5,739 nt of DNA from Niveispirillum sp. Lineage in GTDB: Bacteria; Pseudomonadota; Alphaproteobacteria; Azospirillales; Azospirillaceae. Positions within the stretch are counted from its first letter, which is position 1. Each line of letters begins with the position of its first letter. Shown one piece after another: positions 1 to 5,739 of this stretch. Location: NCBI GenBank assembly GCA_016463045.1, contig JAEMSB010000228.1, positions 1,527 to 7,265 of the forward strand, read 5' to 3'. Position numbers and translations under genes: made by a program. The notes beneath the pieces were generated by a model. The model saw only the letters and a program-made list of their open reading frames with translations, had not been told where the DNA came from and did not search any database.

Positions 1-2664
1 TATTATGCCGTGACCTCCAGCCACCGCACCGTCGAGCAGCTTTCCTGGCTGATCGACAGCGATCTGGCCCGGTCGCTGAAGCGCGTGGATGGGGTCGGCG
101 AGGTGGAGCGTCTGGGTGGCCAGAACCGCGAGATCCGCGTCAATCTGGTCCCGGACCGCATGATGGCGCTGGGTGTGACGGCGGGTGAGGTCAATTCCCA
201 GCTGATGCAGCTGAATATCGACATGCCCGGTGGGCGTGGCGAGATCGGCGCTGCGGAACAGTCCATCCGCACCCTGGGCCGGGCCCAGAGCGTGGATGAC
301 CTCCGCAATGTCGAGATCGCGGTGGCGGGGGGCCGCAAGGTCCGCCTGTCCGACATCGCCGATGTCGTGGATGGCACCTCCGAACTGCGCGGTGTTTCCC
401 GTCTGGACGGCGTGCCCACCGTGGGCTTCGCCATCAGCCGTTCGCCCAATTCCTCGGAAGTGACCATCGCCAAGGGCGTGGATGAGGTCATCGAGCAGCT
501 GAAGAAGGACTATCCGGACCTGACCTTCAAGCTGATCATTTCCAACGTGAAATACACGGTGGACAGCTATCTGGCGTCCATTGAGGCGCTGGTTGTTGGT
601 GCGCTGCTGGCGGTGGGCGTGGTCTGGTGGTTCCTGCGCGACATGCGCGCCACCTTGATCTCCGCCCTGGCCATGCCGCTGTCCACCATCCCGACCTTCC
701 TGGTCATGGAATGGTTCGGCTTCACCCTGAATGGCATCACCATGTTGGCCCTGGCCCTGGTGGTGGGTATCCTGGTCGACGATGCGATCGTGGAGATCGA
801 GAATATCGTCCGCCATATCAGGCAGGGTAAACGTCCGTTCGAAGCGGCCTTGGAAGCGGCGGACGAGATCGGTCTGGCCGTGGTGGCCACGACGATGACC
901 ATCGTTGTCGTGTTCCTGCCCGTGTCCTTCATGCCCGGTATCGCCGGTCAATTCTTCAAGTCGTTCGGCGTCACCGTGGCCGTGGCAGTTCTGTTCTCGC
1001 TGCTGGTCGCGCGATTGCTGACGCCCCTTATGGCGGCCTACTTCCTGAAGCCGGCCCAACCGGACGAGCATAAGGAAGGCCCCTGGGCCCACCGCTATCA
1101 GACGCTGCTGGGCTGGTGCATTACGAACCGGTGGAAGACCATTGCCGCCGGCACCCTGTTCTTCTTCGCATCGGTGGGGCTGACCCTGGCGCTGCCCTCG
1201 GGTTTCATTCCGGCACAGGATATCGGCTTCTCCAATCTGCAGATGGAAATGGCCCCCGGCGTGAACCTGGAGCAGATGGACGCCTCCGTTCAGCGCGCCG
1301 CCAATGTGCTCCGCGCCCAGCCGGAAGTGGAGACGACCTGGGCCCGCGCCGGTCGTGGCGGGCAGGTGCGCCGTGGTTCCATCATCGTGATGCTGAAGCC
1401 GCGTGGCGAGCGTATCCACCAGAAGGAGTTTGAGACCCGCGTTCTGCCGGAATTGCAGAAGATCCCTGGTGTCCGCTTCTCCTTCAACTCGACCGGTGGC
1501 TTCGGCAACCGTGACGTCTCGATCATGCTGACCTCTGAAAACGGTCCGCTGCTGGACGCCCATGCCAACAAGGTTCTGGAGGAGATGCGGGCGCTGCCGC
1601 TTCTGAAGAACGTCACCTCCACGGCGGCCCTGCAGCGTCCTGAAATCCAGATCAAGCCGATGTTCGAACGGGCGGCTGAACAGGGCGTGTCGGTGATTTC
1701 CATCGGTCAGGTTGCCAAGGTGGCGACCCTGGGCGAAATCGACACCAACTCCGCCAAGTTCAATCTAGGCGACCGTCTGGTGCCGATCCGGGTGCAGCTC
1801 GACCCGGCGGCCCGTGGCGACCTGGACACCATCGCCAATCTGCGTGTCCGCACCAATACCGGTGCCACGGTCCCGCTGTCTGCGGTGGCCAAGCTGGAAA
1901 TGGGCTCGGGTGCGGTACAGATCGACCGCTTCGACCGCGCCCGCCGCATCTCCGTACAGGCCGACCTGAACGGTGCGGAACTGGGCGAGGCGACGAAGGC
2001 CATCAACAATCTGCCCTCCATGGCCCACCTGCCGTCGGGCGTGTCCAAGCCGGCCTATGGTGGCTCTGAACAGATGCAGATCATGATGATGGGCTTTGCG
2101 GTGGCGCTGGGCACGGCGTTCCTCCTGATCATCGCGGTGCTGATCCTGCTGTTCCACAACTTCTTCCAGCCTGTGACCATCATGACGGCGCTGCCCCTGT
2201 CGCTGGGCGGTGCGGTGATCGGGCTGCTGATGTGCAACATGGCCCTGTCGCTGCCGGCGCTGATCGGTATCCTGATGTTGATGGGGATTGTGACCAAGAA
2301 CTCCATCCTGCTTGTGGAATATGCCATCGTCGCCATGCGCGACCATGGGATGGGCCGGCGGGAGGCGTTGCTGGATGCGGGTGCCAAGCGTGCACGGCCC
2401 ATCATCATGACCACCATCGCCATGGTGGCCGGTATGGTGCCTATCGCCTTCGGCTGGGGTGCCGATACGGAATTCCGTCAGCCCATGGCGGTGGCCGTTA
2501 TCGGTGGTCTGATCACCTCCACCATGCTGTCGCTGGTGTTCGTGCCGACCATGTTCACCCTGATGGATGATTTCCAGAACTGGATCGGGCCGAAGCTGGG
2601 CCGCATGCTGACCAGCCGGGAGCCGGAACTTCCGTTGAACGTCCGGCCCATCGACGGCGAGTAA
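1..2664 (+). CDS. RND efflux pump inner-membrane subunit, HAE1-like (5' partial)
   Basis: Proton-driven resistance-nodulation-division permease of the AcrB/MexF type, which exports drugs or other amphiphiles from the inner membrane through a membrane-fusion protein and an outer-membrane channel. The frame is open from the first base; 887 residues are visible against about 1,030-1,050 in the family. Aligning the TM4 pair to AcrB D407/D408 suggests about 147 residues are missing. Visible in order: the rest of the first porter/docking region (1-190), TM2 to TM6 (about 195-346) with VGILVDDAIVEIEN carrying D260-D261, TM7 (about 378-400) ending in LPSGFIPAQD, the second periplasmic region (about 400-690), then TM8-TM12 (about 695-850). 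TM10 carries GIVTKNSILLVEY with K766, and R799 in RARPIIMTT matches AcrB R971, so the proton-relay residues are intact. The GTG at base 10 is internal, not a start. Family membership is near certain; substrate is unknown. The fusion protein is probably encoded just upstream (inference). Confidence 0.96.
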   Translation, partial: YYAVTSSHRTVEQLSWLIDSDLARSLKRVDGVGEVERLGGQNREIRVNLVPDRMMALGVTAGEVNSQLMQLNIDMPGGRGEIGAAEQSIRTLGRAQSVDDLRNVEIAVAGGRKVRLSDIADVVDGTSELRGVSRLDGVPTVGFAISRSPNSSEVTIAKGVDEVIEQLKKDYPDLTFKLIISNVKYTVDSYLASIEALVVGALLAVGVVWWFLRDMRATLISALAMPLSTIPTFLVMEWFGFTLNGITMLALALVVGILVDDAIVEIENIVRHIRQGKRPFEAALEAADEIGLAVVATTMTIVVVFLPVSFMPGIAGQFFKSFGVTVAVAVLFSLLVARLLTPLMAAYFLKPAQPDEHKEGPWAHRYQTLLGWCITNRWKTIAAGTLFFFASVGLTLALPSGFIPAQDIGFSNLQMEMAPGVNLEQMDASVQRAANVLRAQPEVETTWARAGRGGQVRRGSIIVMLKPRGERIHQKEFETRVLPELQKIPGVRFSFNSTGGFGNRDVSIMLTSENGPLLDAHANKVLEEMRALPLLKNVTSTAALQRPEIQIKPMFERAAEQGVSVISIGQVAKVATLGEIDTNSAKFNLGDRLVPIRVQLDPAARGDLDTIANLRVRTNTGATVPLSAVAKLEMGSGAVQIDRFDRARRISVQADLNGAELGEATKAINNLPSMAHLPSGVSKPAYGGSEQMQIMMMGFAVALGTAFLLIIAVLILLFHNFFQPVTIMTALPLSLGGAVIGLLMCNMALSLPALIGILMLMGIVTKNSILLVEYAIVAMRDHGMGRREALLDAGAKRARPIIMTTIAMVAGMVPIAFGWGADTEFRQPMAVAVIGGLITSTMLSLVFVPTMFTLMDDFQNWIGPKLGRMLTSREPELPLNVRPIDGE

Positions 2665-2685
2665 TCTGCGACAAGTCTAATGATT

Positions 2686-2725
2686 GATTACGCCCGGATG
2701 GTCTCCATCCGGGCGTAATCTTTTT
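2686..2725 (+). terminator. Intrinsic terminator after the RND pump gene
   Basis: A perfect 16-bp inverted repeat (2686-2701 with 2705-2720) encloses a 3-base TCT loop and is followed at once by five T residues (2721-2725). It starts 22 bases after the pump stop codon. The reverse strand has no T run after the stem, so it should act mainly on plus-strand transcription. It separates the pump transcript from the RidA-like gene. Confidence 0.93.
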
Positions 2726-2875
2726 ACGCGCTTCGGGGGCCATCTTGTAATAAGCGGCATGGGCTGCATGACTGGCATTTGCCGCCACCACTTGTGAACC
2801 GGGGCGCTTGCCCCTATCCCGGCAGATGCCGGCCGCCCATTCGGGTGCGGCCCTGACAAGATAAGGAACTGTTCG
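2726..2875 (+). other. Leader/intergenic region with clustered short hairpins
   Basis: This stretch between the pump terminator and the RidA-like gene must hold the promoter of the latter if transcription is not read-through. It contains several short inverted repeats in series: GCGGCA/TGCCGC arms (2754-2759 with 2780-2785), GGCA-TT-TGCC (2774-2783), GGGGC-GCTT-GCCCC (2801-2814), CCGGCA-GA-TGCCGG (2819-2832) and GGCCGC/GCGGCC (2831-2836 with 2847-2852). The last ends 10 bases before the ribosome binding site. The closest sigma70-like pair I see is TTGTGA (2792-2797) with TATCCC (2815-2820) at 17-bp spacing, which is a poor match. I do not recognise a known riboswitch family. GC-rich spacers produce short hairpins by chance, so a structured function is only a possibility. 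Confidence 0.35.
2863..2867 (+). promoter_or_regulatory. Ribosome binding site AAGGA that selects the GTG start
   Basis: AAGGA lies 8 bases before the GTG at 2876. No comparable purine run stands before the first in-frame ATG (2909), where the upstream bases are C- and G-rich. This supports GTG as the true start of the RidA-like gene. Confidence 0.8.
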
Positions 2876-3223
2876 GTGAGCATCGTCCGTCTGCATCCCG
2901 GCCGCCGCATGAGCGAAGCCGTCATCCATGCCGGTACCGTCTATCTGGCCGGCCAGGTGGCAACCGATACCAGCGCCGACATCAAGGGCCAGACGGCCCA
3001 GGTCCTGGCGCAGATCGACGCCCTGCTGGCCGAGGCCGGCTCGTCCAAGTCCAAGATCCTGTCCACCACCATCTACCTCTCCTCCATCGGCAATTTCGCC
3101 GCCATGAACGAGGTTTGGGACGCCTGGGTGGACCAGAGCAACCCGCCGGCCCGCGCCACGGTGGAGGCCCGCATGGCCGCTCCCGGCTATCTGGTGGAAA
3201 TCGTCTGCATCGCGGCTGTTTAA
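2876..3223 (+). CDS. RidA/YjgF/YER057c/UK114 family protein, YoaB-like
   Basis: Small cytosolic protein of 115 residues; the family forms homotrimers with active sites at the subunit interfaces. Founding RidA hydrolyses reactive enamine/imine intermediates such as 2-aminoacrylate released by PLP enzymes; whether this paralogue does so is not shown. The whole protein is one family domain. PARATVEAR (91-99) carries R93, aligning with the substrate-binding R105 of E. coli RidA, and E108 in YLVEIVCIAAV aligns with RidA E120. The N-terminus MSIVRLHPG, the segment AQIDALLAEAGSSKSKIL and the AMNEVWDAWV block resemble, from memory, E. coli YoaB (about 114 residues) more than RidA itself (128). That match begins at residue 1, supporting GTG at 2876 over the ATG at residue 12. 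It is preceded by its own leader and lies 116 bases before the fumarase gene in the same direction, so cotranscription is possible. The family call is very secure; the exact substrate is not known. Confidence 0.95.
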   Translation: MSIVRLHPGRRMSEAVIHAGTVYLAGQVATDTSADIKGQTAQVLAQIDALLAEAGSSKSKILSTTIYLSSIGNFAAMNEVWDAWVDQSNPPARATVEARMAAPGYLVEIVCIAAV

Positions 3224-3237
3224 GCAACGTGACGCCC

Positions 3238-3273
3238 CAGACCAACGGCCCTCTGGCGGGGGCCGTTGGTCTG
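3238..3273 (+). terminator. 14-bp hairpin between the RidA-like and fumarase genes (weak or atypical terminator)
   Basis: Inverted repeat 3238-3251 with 3260-3273 (core CCAACGGCC/GGCCGTTGG) and an 8-base loop, starting 14 bases after the RidA-like stop codon. The stem is long and stable, but what follows is CGCTATC, with no T run, and there is none on the reverse strand either. It could be a factor-dependent or inefficient terminator, a 3'-end stabiliser, or a processing site in a transcript continuing into the fumarase gene. The hairpin is seen directly; its function is inferred. Confidence 0.5.
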
Positions 3274-3280
3274 CGCTATC

Positions 3281-3298
3281 TGAACGGCCTTGAACGGC
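3281..3298. repeat. 8-bp direct repeat TGAACGGC with 10-bp period
   Basis: TGAACGGC occurs at 3281-3288 and again at 3291-3298, so the copies are offset by exactly 10 bases, about one helical turn. The pair lies 42 bases before the fumarase start codon, where a promoter or operator would be expected. No clear -10 element is visible nearby. It may be a regulator half-site pair or a coincidence. Confidence 0.3.
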
Positions 3299-3329
3299 GG
3301 ACCCCGGCCCGCCGCCCCCGAAAAGACCC

Positions 3330-3333
3330 GGAG
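3330..3333 (+). promoter_or_regulatory. Ribosome binding site GGAG of the fumarase gene
   Basis: GGAG sits 6 bases before the ATG at 3340. This decides the start: the same frame stays open upstream to 3115, but that stretch overlaps the RidA-like gene and has no family resemblance. The GTG alternative at 3229 would place the intergenic hairpin inside the coding region. Confidence 0.75.
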
Positions 3334-3339
3334 CCAGAA

Positions 3340-4962
3340 ATGCCCGATGATGTTGTGAAGCAGAGCTTCAGCCTGTTCCCCCTGGGTGCCGACACCACGC
3401 CCTATCGCAAGCTGACCAGCGATTACGTCTCCACCGTCGACTTTGACGGCGAGACCGTGTTGAAGGTGGAGCCGGAAGGGCTGCGCCTGCTGGCCGAAGC
3501 CGCCTTCATGGACATCAACCATTTCCTGCGCCCCGGCCATCTGGGCCAGCTGCGCGCCATCCTGGAAGATCCCGAGGCCTCGCCTAACGACCGGTTCGTG
3601 GCGCTGGACCTGCTGAAGAACGCCTCCATTGCCGCCGGCGGTATCCTGCCCATGTGTCAGGATACGGGTACGGCCATCATCATGGGTAAGAAGGGCCGCA
3701 AGGTCTGGACCAAGGGTGCCGACGAGGCTGCCCTGTCCGAAGGCGTGGCCGATGCCTACCGTAAGCGCAATCTGCGCTACAGTCAGGTGGCACCACTGTC
3801 CATGTATGAAGAGAAGAACACCCGAACCAACCTGCCGGGCCAGATCGAGATCTTCGCCGAGGGCGAGGACGCTTACAAGTTCCTGTTCATGGCCAAGGGC
3901 GGCGGGTCGGCCAACAAGACCTTCCTGTTCCAGGCCACGCCGTCGGTGCTGGCACCCGACCGTCTGATCCCCTTCATTGAGGAAAAGATGGCCTCGCTCG
4001 GCACGTCCGCCTGCCCGCCCTATCACCTGTCAGTGGTGATCGGCGGTCTGTCGGCGGAACAGAATCTGAAGACGGTGAAGCTGGCCTCGGCCCGCTATTA
4101 TGACAGCCTGCCGACCCAGGGCTCCGAATCCGGCCACGCCTATCGCGACCTGGAGATGGAGAAGGCCCTGTTCAAGGCCGCCCAGGGGCTGGGCATCGGG
4201 GCGCAGTTCGGCGGCAAGTATTTCTGCCACGATGTTCGCGTCATCCGCCTGCCGCGCCATGGCGCCTCCATGCCGATCGGCATCGGCGTCTCCTGTTCGG
4301 CCGACCGTCAGGCCCTGGCCAAGATCACCAAGGACGGCATCTATCTGGAACAGCTGGAAACCGATCCCGCCCGCTTCCTGCCTGAAGTGGACGAGGCGGC
4401 GCTGTCGGGTGAGGTGGTGAAGATCGACCTGACCCAGCCCATGGATGAAATCCGCAAGGTGTTGAGCCAGTATCCGATCCGCACGCGCGTCTCCCTGACC
4501 GGCCCGCTGATCGTGGCGCGCGACAGCGCCCATGCCAAGCTGCGGGCCTTGCTGGATGCCGGGCAGCCATTGCCCGACTATTTCAAGAACCATCCGATCT
4601 ATTATGCGGGACCTGCCAAGACGCCGGAAGGCTATGCGTCCGGCTCCTTCGGCCCCACGACGGCGGGCCGCATGGACAGTTTTGTCGATCAGTTCCAGGC
4701 GGCGGGCGGTTCCTTCGTCATGTTGGCCAAGGGCAACCGCTCACCGGCTGTCAAGAATGCCTGCCAGAAGCATGGCGGCTTCTATCTGGGCTCTATCGGC
4801 GGGGCGGCAGCCCGTCTGGCCCAGGACTGCATCAAAAAGGTCGAATGCATCGCCTACCCTGAACTGGGCATGGAAGCGATCTGGCGGATTGAGGTGGAGG
4901 ATTTCCCGGCCTTCATCATTACCGATGACAAGGGCAACGATTTCTTCGACGCCGCCAAGTGA
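3340..4962 (+). CDS. fumA: Class I fumarate hydratase (4Fe-4S fumarase)
   Basis: Cytosolic TCA-cycle enzyme that reversibly hydrates fumarate to L-malate (EC 4.2.1.2) using an oxygen-labile [4Fe-4S] cluster. The 540-residue product compares with 548 for E. coli FumA. The three cluster ligands are present: C106 in LPMCQDTGTA, C225 in GTSACPPYH and C319 in GVSCSADR. Each is exactly one position after the E. coli ligands (105, 224, 318), so spacing is unchanged. The N-terminal fumarase domain spans about 15-290 and includes KGGGSANKT and the GAQFGGKYF block. The C-terminal domain includes HPIYYAGPAKTPEGYASGS (418-436), FGPTTAGRMDS (437-447) and the tail DDKGNDFF. Similarity to FumA/FumB runs end to end, so the enzyme should be active. 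The length and cluster spacing distinguish it from the cluster-free class II FumC. It follows the RidA-like gene in the same direction and ends before its own terminator. The symbol fumA is by family; some genomes use fumB or fum for the same gene. Confidence 0.98.
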   Translation: MPDDVVKQSFSLFPLGADTTPYRKLTSDYVSTVDFDGETVLKVEPEGLRLLAEAAFMDINHFLRPGHLGQLRAILEDPEASPNDRFVALDLLKNASIAAGGILPMCQDTGTAIIMGKKGRKVWTKGADEAALSEGVADAYRKRNLRYSQVAPLSMYEEKNTRTNLPGQIEIFAEGEDAYKFLFMAKGGGSANKTFLFQATPSVLAPDRLIPFIEEKMASLGTSACPPYHLSVVIGGLSAEQNLKTVKLASARYYDSLPTQGSESGHAYRDLEMEKALFKAAQGLGIGAQFGGKYFCHDVRVIRLPRHGASMPIGIGVSCSADRQALAKITKDGIYLEQLETDPARFLPEVDEAALSGEVVKIDLTQPMDEIRKVLSQYPIRTRVSLTGPLIVARDSAHAKLRALLDAGQPLPDYFKNHPIYYAGPAKTPEGYASGSFGPTTAGRMDSFVDQFQAAGGSFVMLAKGNRSPAVKNACQKHGGFYLGSIGGAAARLAQDCIKKVECIAYPELGMEAIWRIEVEDFPAFIITDDKGNDFFDAAK

Positions 4963-4972
4963 CCGCAGACAG

Positions 4973-5000
4973 CGCCCCATCCGGTAGGATGGGGCGTTTT
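4973..5000 (+). terminator. Intrinsic terminator after the fumarase gene
   Basis: Perfect 10-bp inverted repeat CGCCCCATCC (4973-4982) and GGATGGGGCG (4987-4996) around a GGTA loop, followed by TTTT (4997-5000). It starts 10 bases after the fumarase stop codon. The reverse strand lacks a T run after the stem, so it should serve the fumarase transcript better than the convergent PadR gene, whose stop codon lies only 14 bases from it. Confidence 0.88.
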
Positions 5001-5014
5001 GCATTTGACCACCT

Positions 5015-5551
5015 TCACTCCGACGGGGAAGACAGCAGCGCCATCGCCTGTTCACAGAAAGCGGCGCGGTGCCGCTCATATTCGATGCCGGCTTTCAGGA
5101 CCAGATGGCGCAACCGCTGGCCCTTATCCGTCGGTGGCGGGGTGAAATCCCGCTTCTCAATATCCTGATAGGTTTTCAGCCGGTCACGATGATGCTGCGC
5201 CAGTTCGGCCAGCGTATTGAGCAGGGTGGTCGGCCCGACCATCGCCTCGGCCCGTAGCCGCACCATCATCTCATCCCGGATCGGCAGCGGTTCCTGCCGC
5301 TCCGCTGTCCAGCGCGCCAGCTCCGCCCGCCCCGCCGGCAACACCCGAAACGCCCGCTTTCGCCCGCGCGCGCCATCAACGGCTGTCCCCTCGATCAGGC
5401 CCGCCGCCTCCAGCCGCGCCAACTCGCGATAAATCTGCTGATGCGTGGCCTGCCAGAAATAACCGATGGAGCGGTCAAAACGCCCCGCCAGTTCCGAACC
5501 GGCGCCGGGACGTTCGATCAGGGCGGTCAGCAGGGCGTGGGGCAGAGACAT
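5015..5551 (-). CDS. PadR-family transcriptional regulator
   Basis: Dimeric winged-helix DNA-binding protein, usually a ligand-responsive repressor of a neighbouring gene or of its own operon. The product has 178 residues. The N-terminal winged helix (about 1-82) shows the family signature: MSLPHALLTALIE, then FWQATHQQIYRELARLEAAGLIEG (32-55) as recognition helix region, then the wing GARGRKRAFRVLPAGRAELARW (60-81). The C-terminal half (about 90-175) is alpha-helical and fits the Vir_act_alpha_C-type dimerisation domain, with LKAGIEYERHRAAFCEQAMALL near the end. The frame stays open upstream to 5629, but that part overlaps the preceding gene and is not PadR-like, so the ATG at 5551 is chosen. 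The ribosome binding site is weak, only GGA about 9-10 bases upstream. It lies 37 bases after the NTF2-like gene on the same strand, suggesting cotranscription, and converges on the fumarase gene with 52 bases between stop codons. Target and ligand cannot be told from sequence. Confidence 0.92.
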   Translation of the reverse strand: MSLPHALLTALIERPGAGSELAGRFDRSIGYFWQATHQQIYRELARLEAAGLIEGTAVDGARGRKRAFRVLPAGRAELARWTAERQEPLPIRDEMMVRLRAEAMVGPTTLLNTLAELAQHHRDRLKTYQDIEKRDFTPPPTDKGQRLRHLVLKAGIEYERHRAAFCEQAMALLSSPSE

Positions 5552-5588
5552 GGTGGCGATCCAATCAAGGGGAATTCGGCCATGCCTA

Positions 5589-5739
5589 TCAGGCTTTGGC
5601 CTTGAAGGCCGCGATATCCTGTCCCACACGCCTTCCCATCTCTGTGGCCAGGGCCTGCAAGCCGCTCAGGGGACGGATCATCACTTCGAACTCCCGTATC
5701 AGCCCCTGTTCGTCGAAGCGTATGAAGTCGATGCCCTTC
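5589..5739 (-). CDS. NTF2/SnoaL-like family protein, C-terminal end (5' partial)
   Basis: The last 49 codons and the stop codon (complement of 5589-5591) of a gene that enters from the right edge. The visible protein begins KGIDFIRFDEQGLI, continues REFEVMIRPLSGLQAL and ends AAFKAKA. The pattern of a strand with FDEQGLI, then EFEVMIRPL, then a helix LQALATEMG is typical of the C-terminal strands and helix of small NTF2-like/SnoaL-like alpha+beta barrel proteins, usually about 120-150 residues. Such proteins are often enzymes of isomerase or cyclase type or ligand-binding proteins, but many have no known role. The frame has no stop through the window edge and codon use is like the neighbours. 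It is followed after 37 bases, with no terminator, by the PadR gene, so the two probably share a transcript. Only a third or so of the protein is seen, so the family call is probable rather than certain. Confidence 0.72.
   Translation of the reverse strand, partial: KGIDFIRFDEQGLIREFEVMIRPLSGLQALATEMGRRVGQDIAAFKAKA

Noticed and set aside
10..12. GTG as the start codon of the RND gene
   Set aside because: The frame is open to base 1, and starting here would remove TM1 and much of the first porter region; the gene is simply cut by the window edge.
1765..2346. 193-codon open frame on the minus strand opposite the RND gene, rich in His, Gln and Arg
   Set aside because: The composition is what antisense reading of GC-rich membrane-protein codons gives; there is no family similarity and it lies wholly inside the pump gene.
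3115..3339. N-terminal extension of the fumarase reading frame
   Set aside because: It overlaps the RidA-like gene in another frame and has no fumarase resemblance. ATG 3340 has a GGAG site and gives the expected length.
3220..4026. 268-codon open frame on the minus strand opposite fumA
   Set aside because: It is a shadow of the fumarase coding sequence, a common effect of GC-rich codon use; the protein has no recognisable family pattern.
4977..4984. Octamer CCATCCGG shared by the terminators after the pump and after fumA
   Set aside because: A short GC-rich match between two hairpins at different positions in their stems; no wider similarity, so not a dispersed repeat family.
5598..5610. 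Palindrome GGCCTTGAAGGCC
   Set aside because: It lies within the last codons of the NTF2-like gene (AAFKAKA) and is explained by codon choice; no T run follows it.
5552..5629. Upstream extension of the PadR frame to the ATG at 5629
   Set aside because: It would overlap the NTF2-like gene, and the extra 26 residues are Pro/Arg-rich with no PadR similarity; PadR proteins typically start as MSLPHALL does here.
1..5739. Possible mobile element, CRISPR array, toxin-antitoxin or defence system
   Set aside because: No transposase, integrase, regular spaced repeats, small toxin-like pair or nuclease/helicase motifs are seen; the genes are transport, metabolism and regulation.

Overview
The window is 5,739 bases of GC-rich chromosomal DNA that reads as ordinary proteobacterial housekeeping and transport sequence. 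The GC-rich third-codon positions, the RND pump, the class I fumarase and the PadR gene suggest an alphaproteobacterium, possibly of the Azospirillum/Rhodospirillales type. That placement is an impression from protein style and base composition, not something proved here. I see no insertion sequence, CRISPR array, tRNA, rRNA, phage or plasmid gene.

Layout. Bases 1-2664 (+) are the last 887 codons of an RND-family inner-membrane efflux pump; its first roughly 150 residues lie before the window. A strong intrinsic terminator (2686-2725) closes that unit. A leader of about 150 bases with several short hairpins precedes a RidA/YjgF-family gene (2876-3223, +, GTG start), which most resembles E. 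coli YoaB. A 116-base gap with a 14-bp hairpin lacking a T tail, plus an 8-bp direct repeat, leads to a complete class I iron-sulfur fumarase (3340-4962, +). An intrinsic terminator (4973-5000) follows it. On the opposite strand, converging on the fumarase, are the 3' end of an NTF2/SnoaL-like gene (5589-5739, -) and, 37 bases downstream of it, a PadR-family repressor (5015-5551, -).

How the genes work together. The window holds three separate transcription units. The pump is probably the end of an operon whose membrane-fusion partner lies upstream. The RidA-like protein (imine/enamine hydrolysis family) and fumarase (TCA cycle) lie in the same direction and could share transcription, but the hairpin between them leaves that open. 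The NTF2-like and PadR genes look like a two-gene operon, with PadR possibly controlling its own unit.

I found no convincing undescribed system. The best leads are small: the hairpin-rich leader before the RidA gene, the helically phased direct repeat before the fumarase, and the NTF2-like/PadR pairing.
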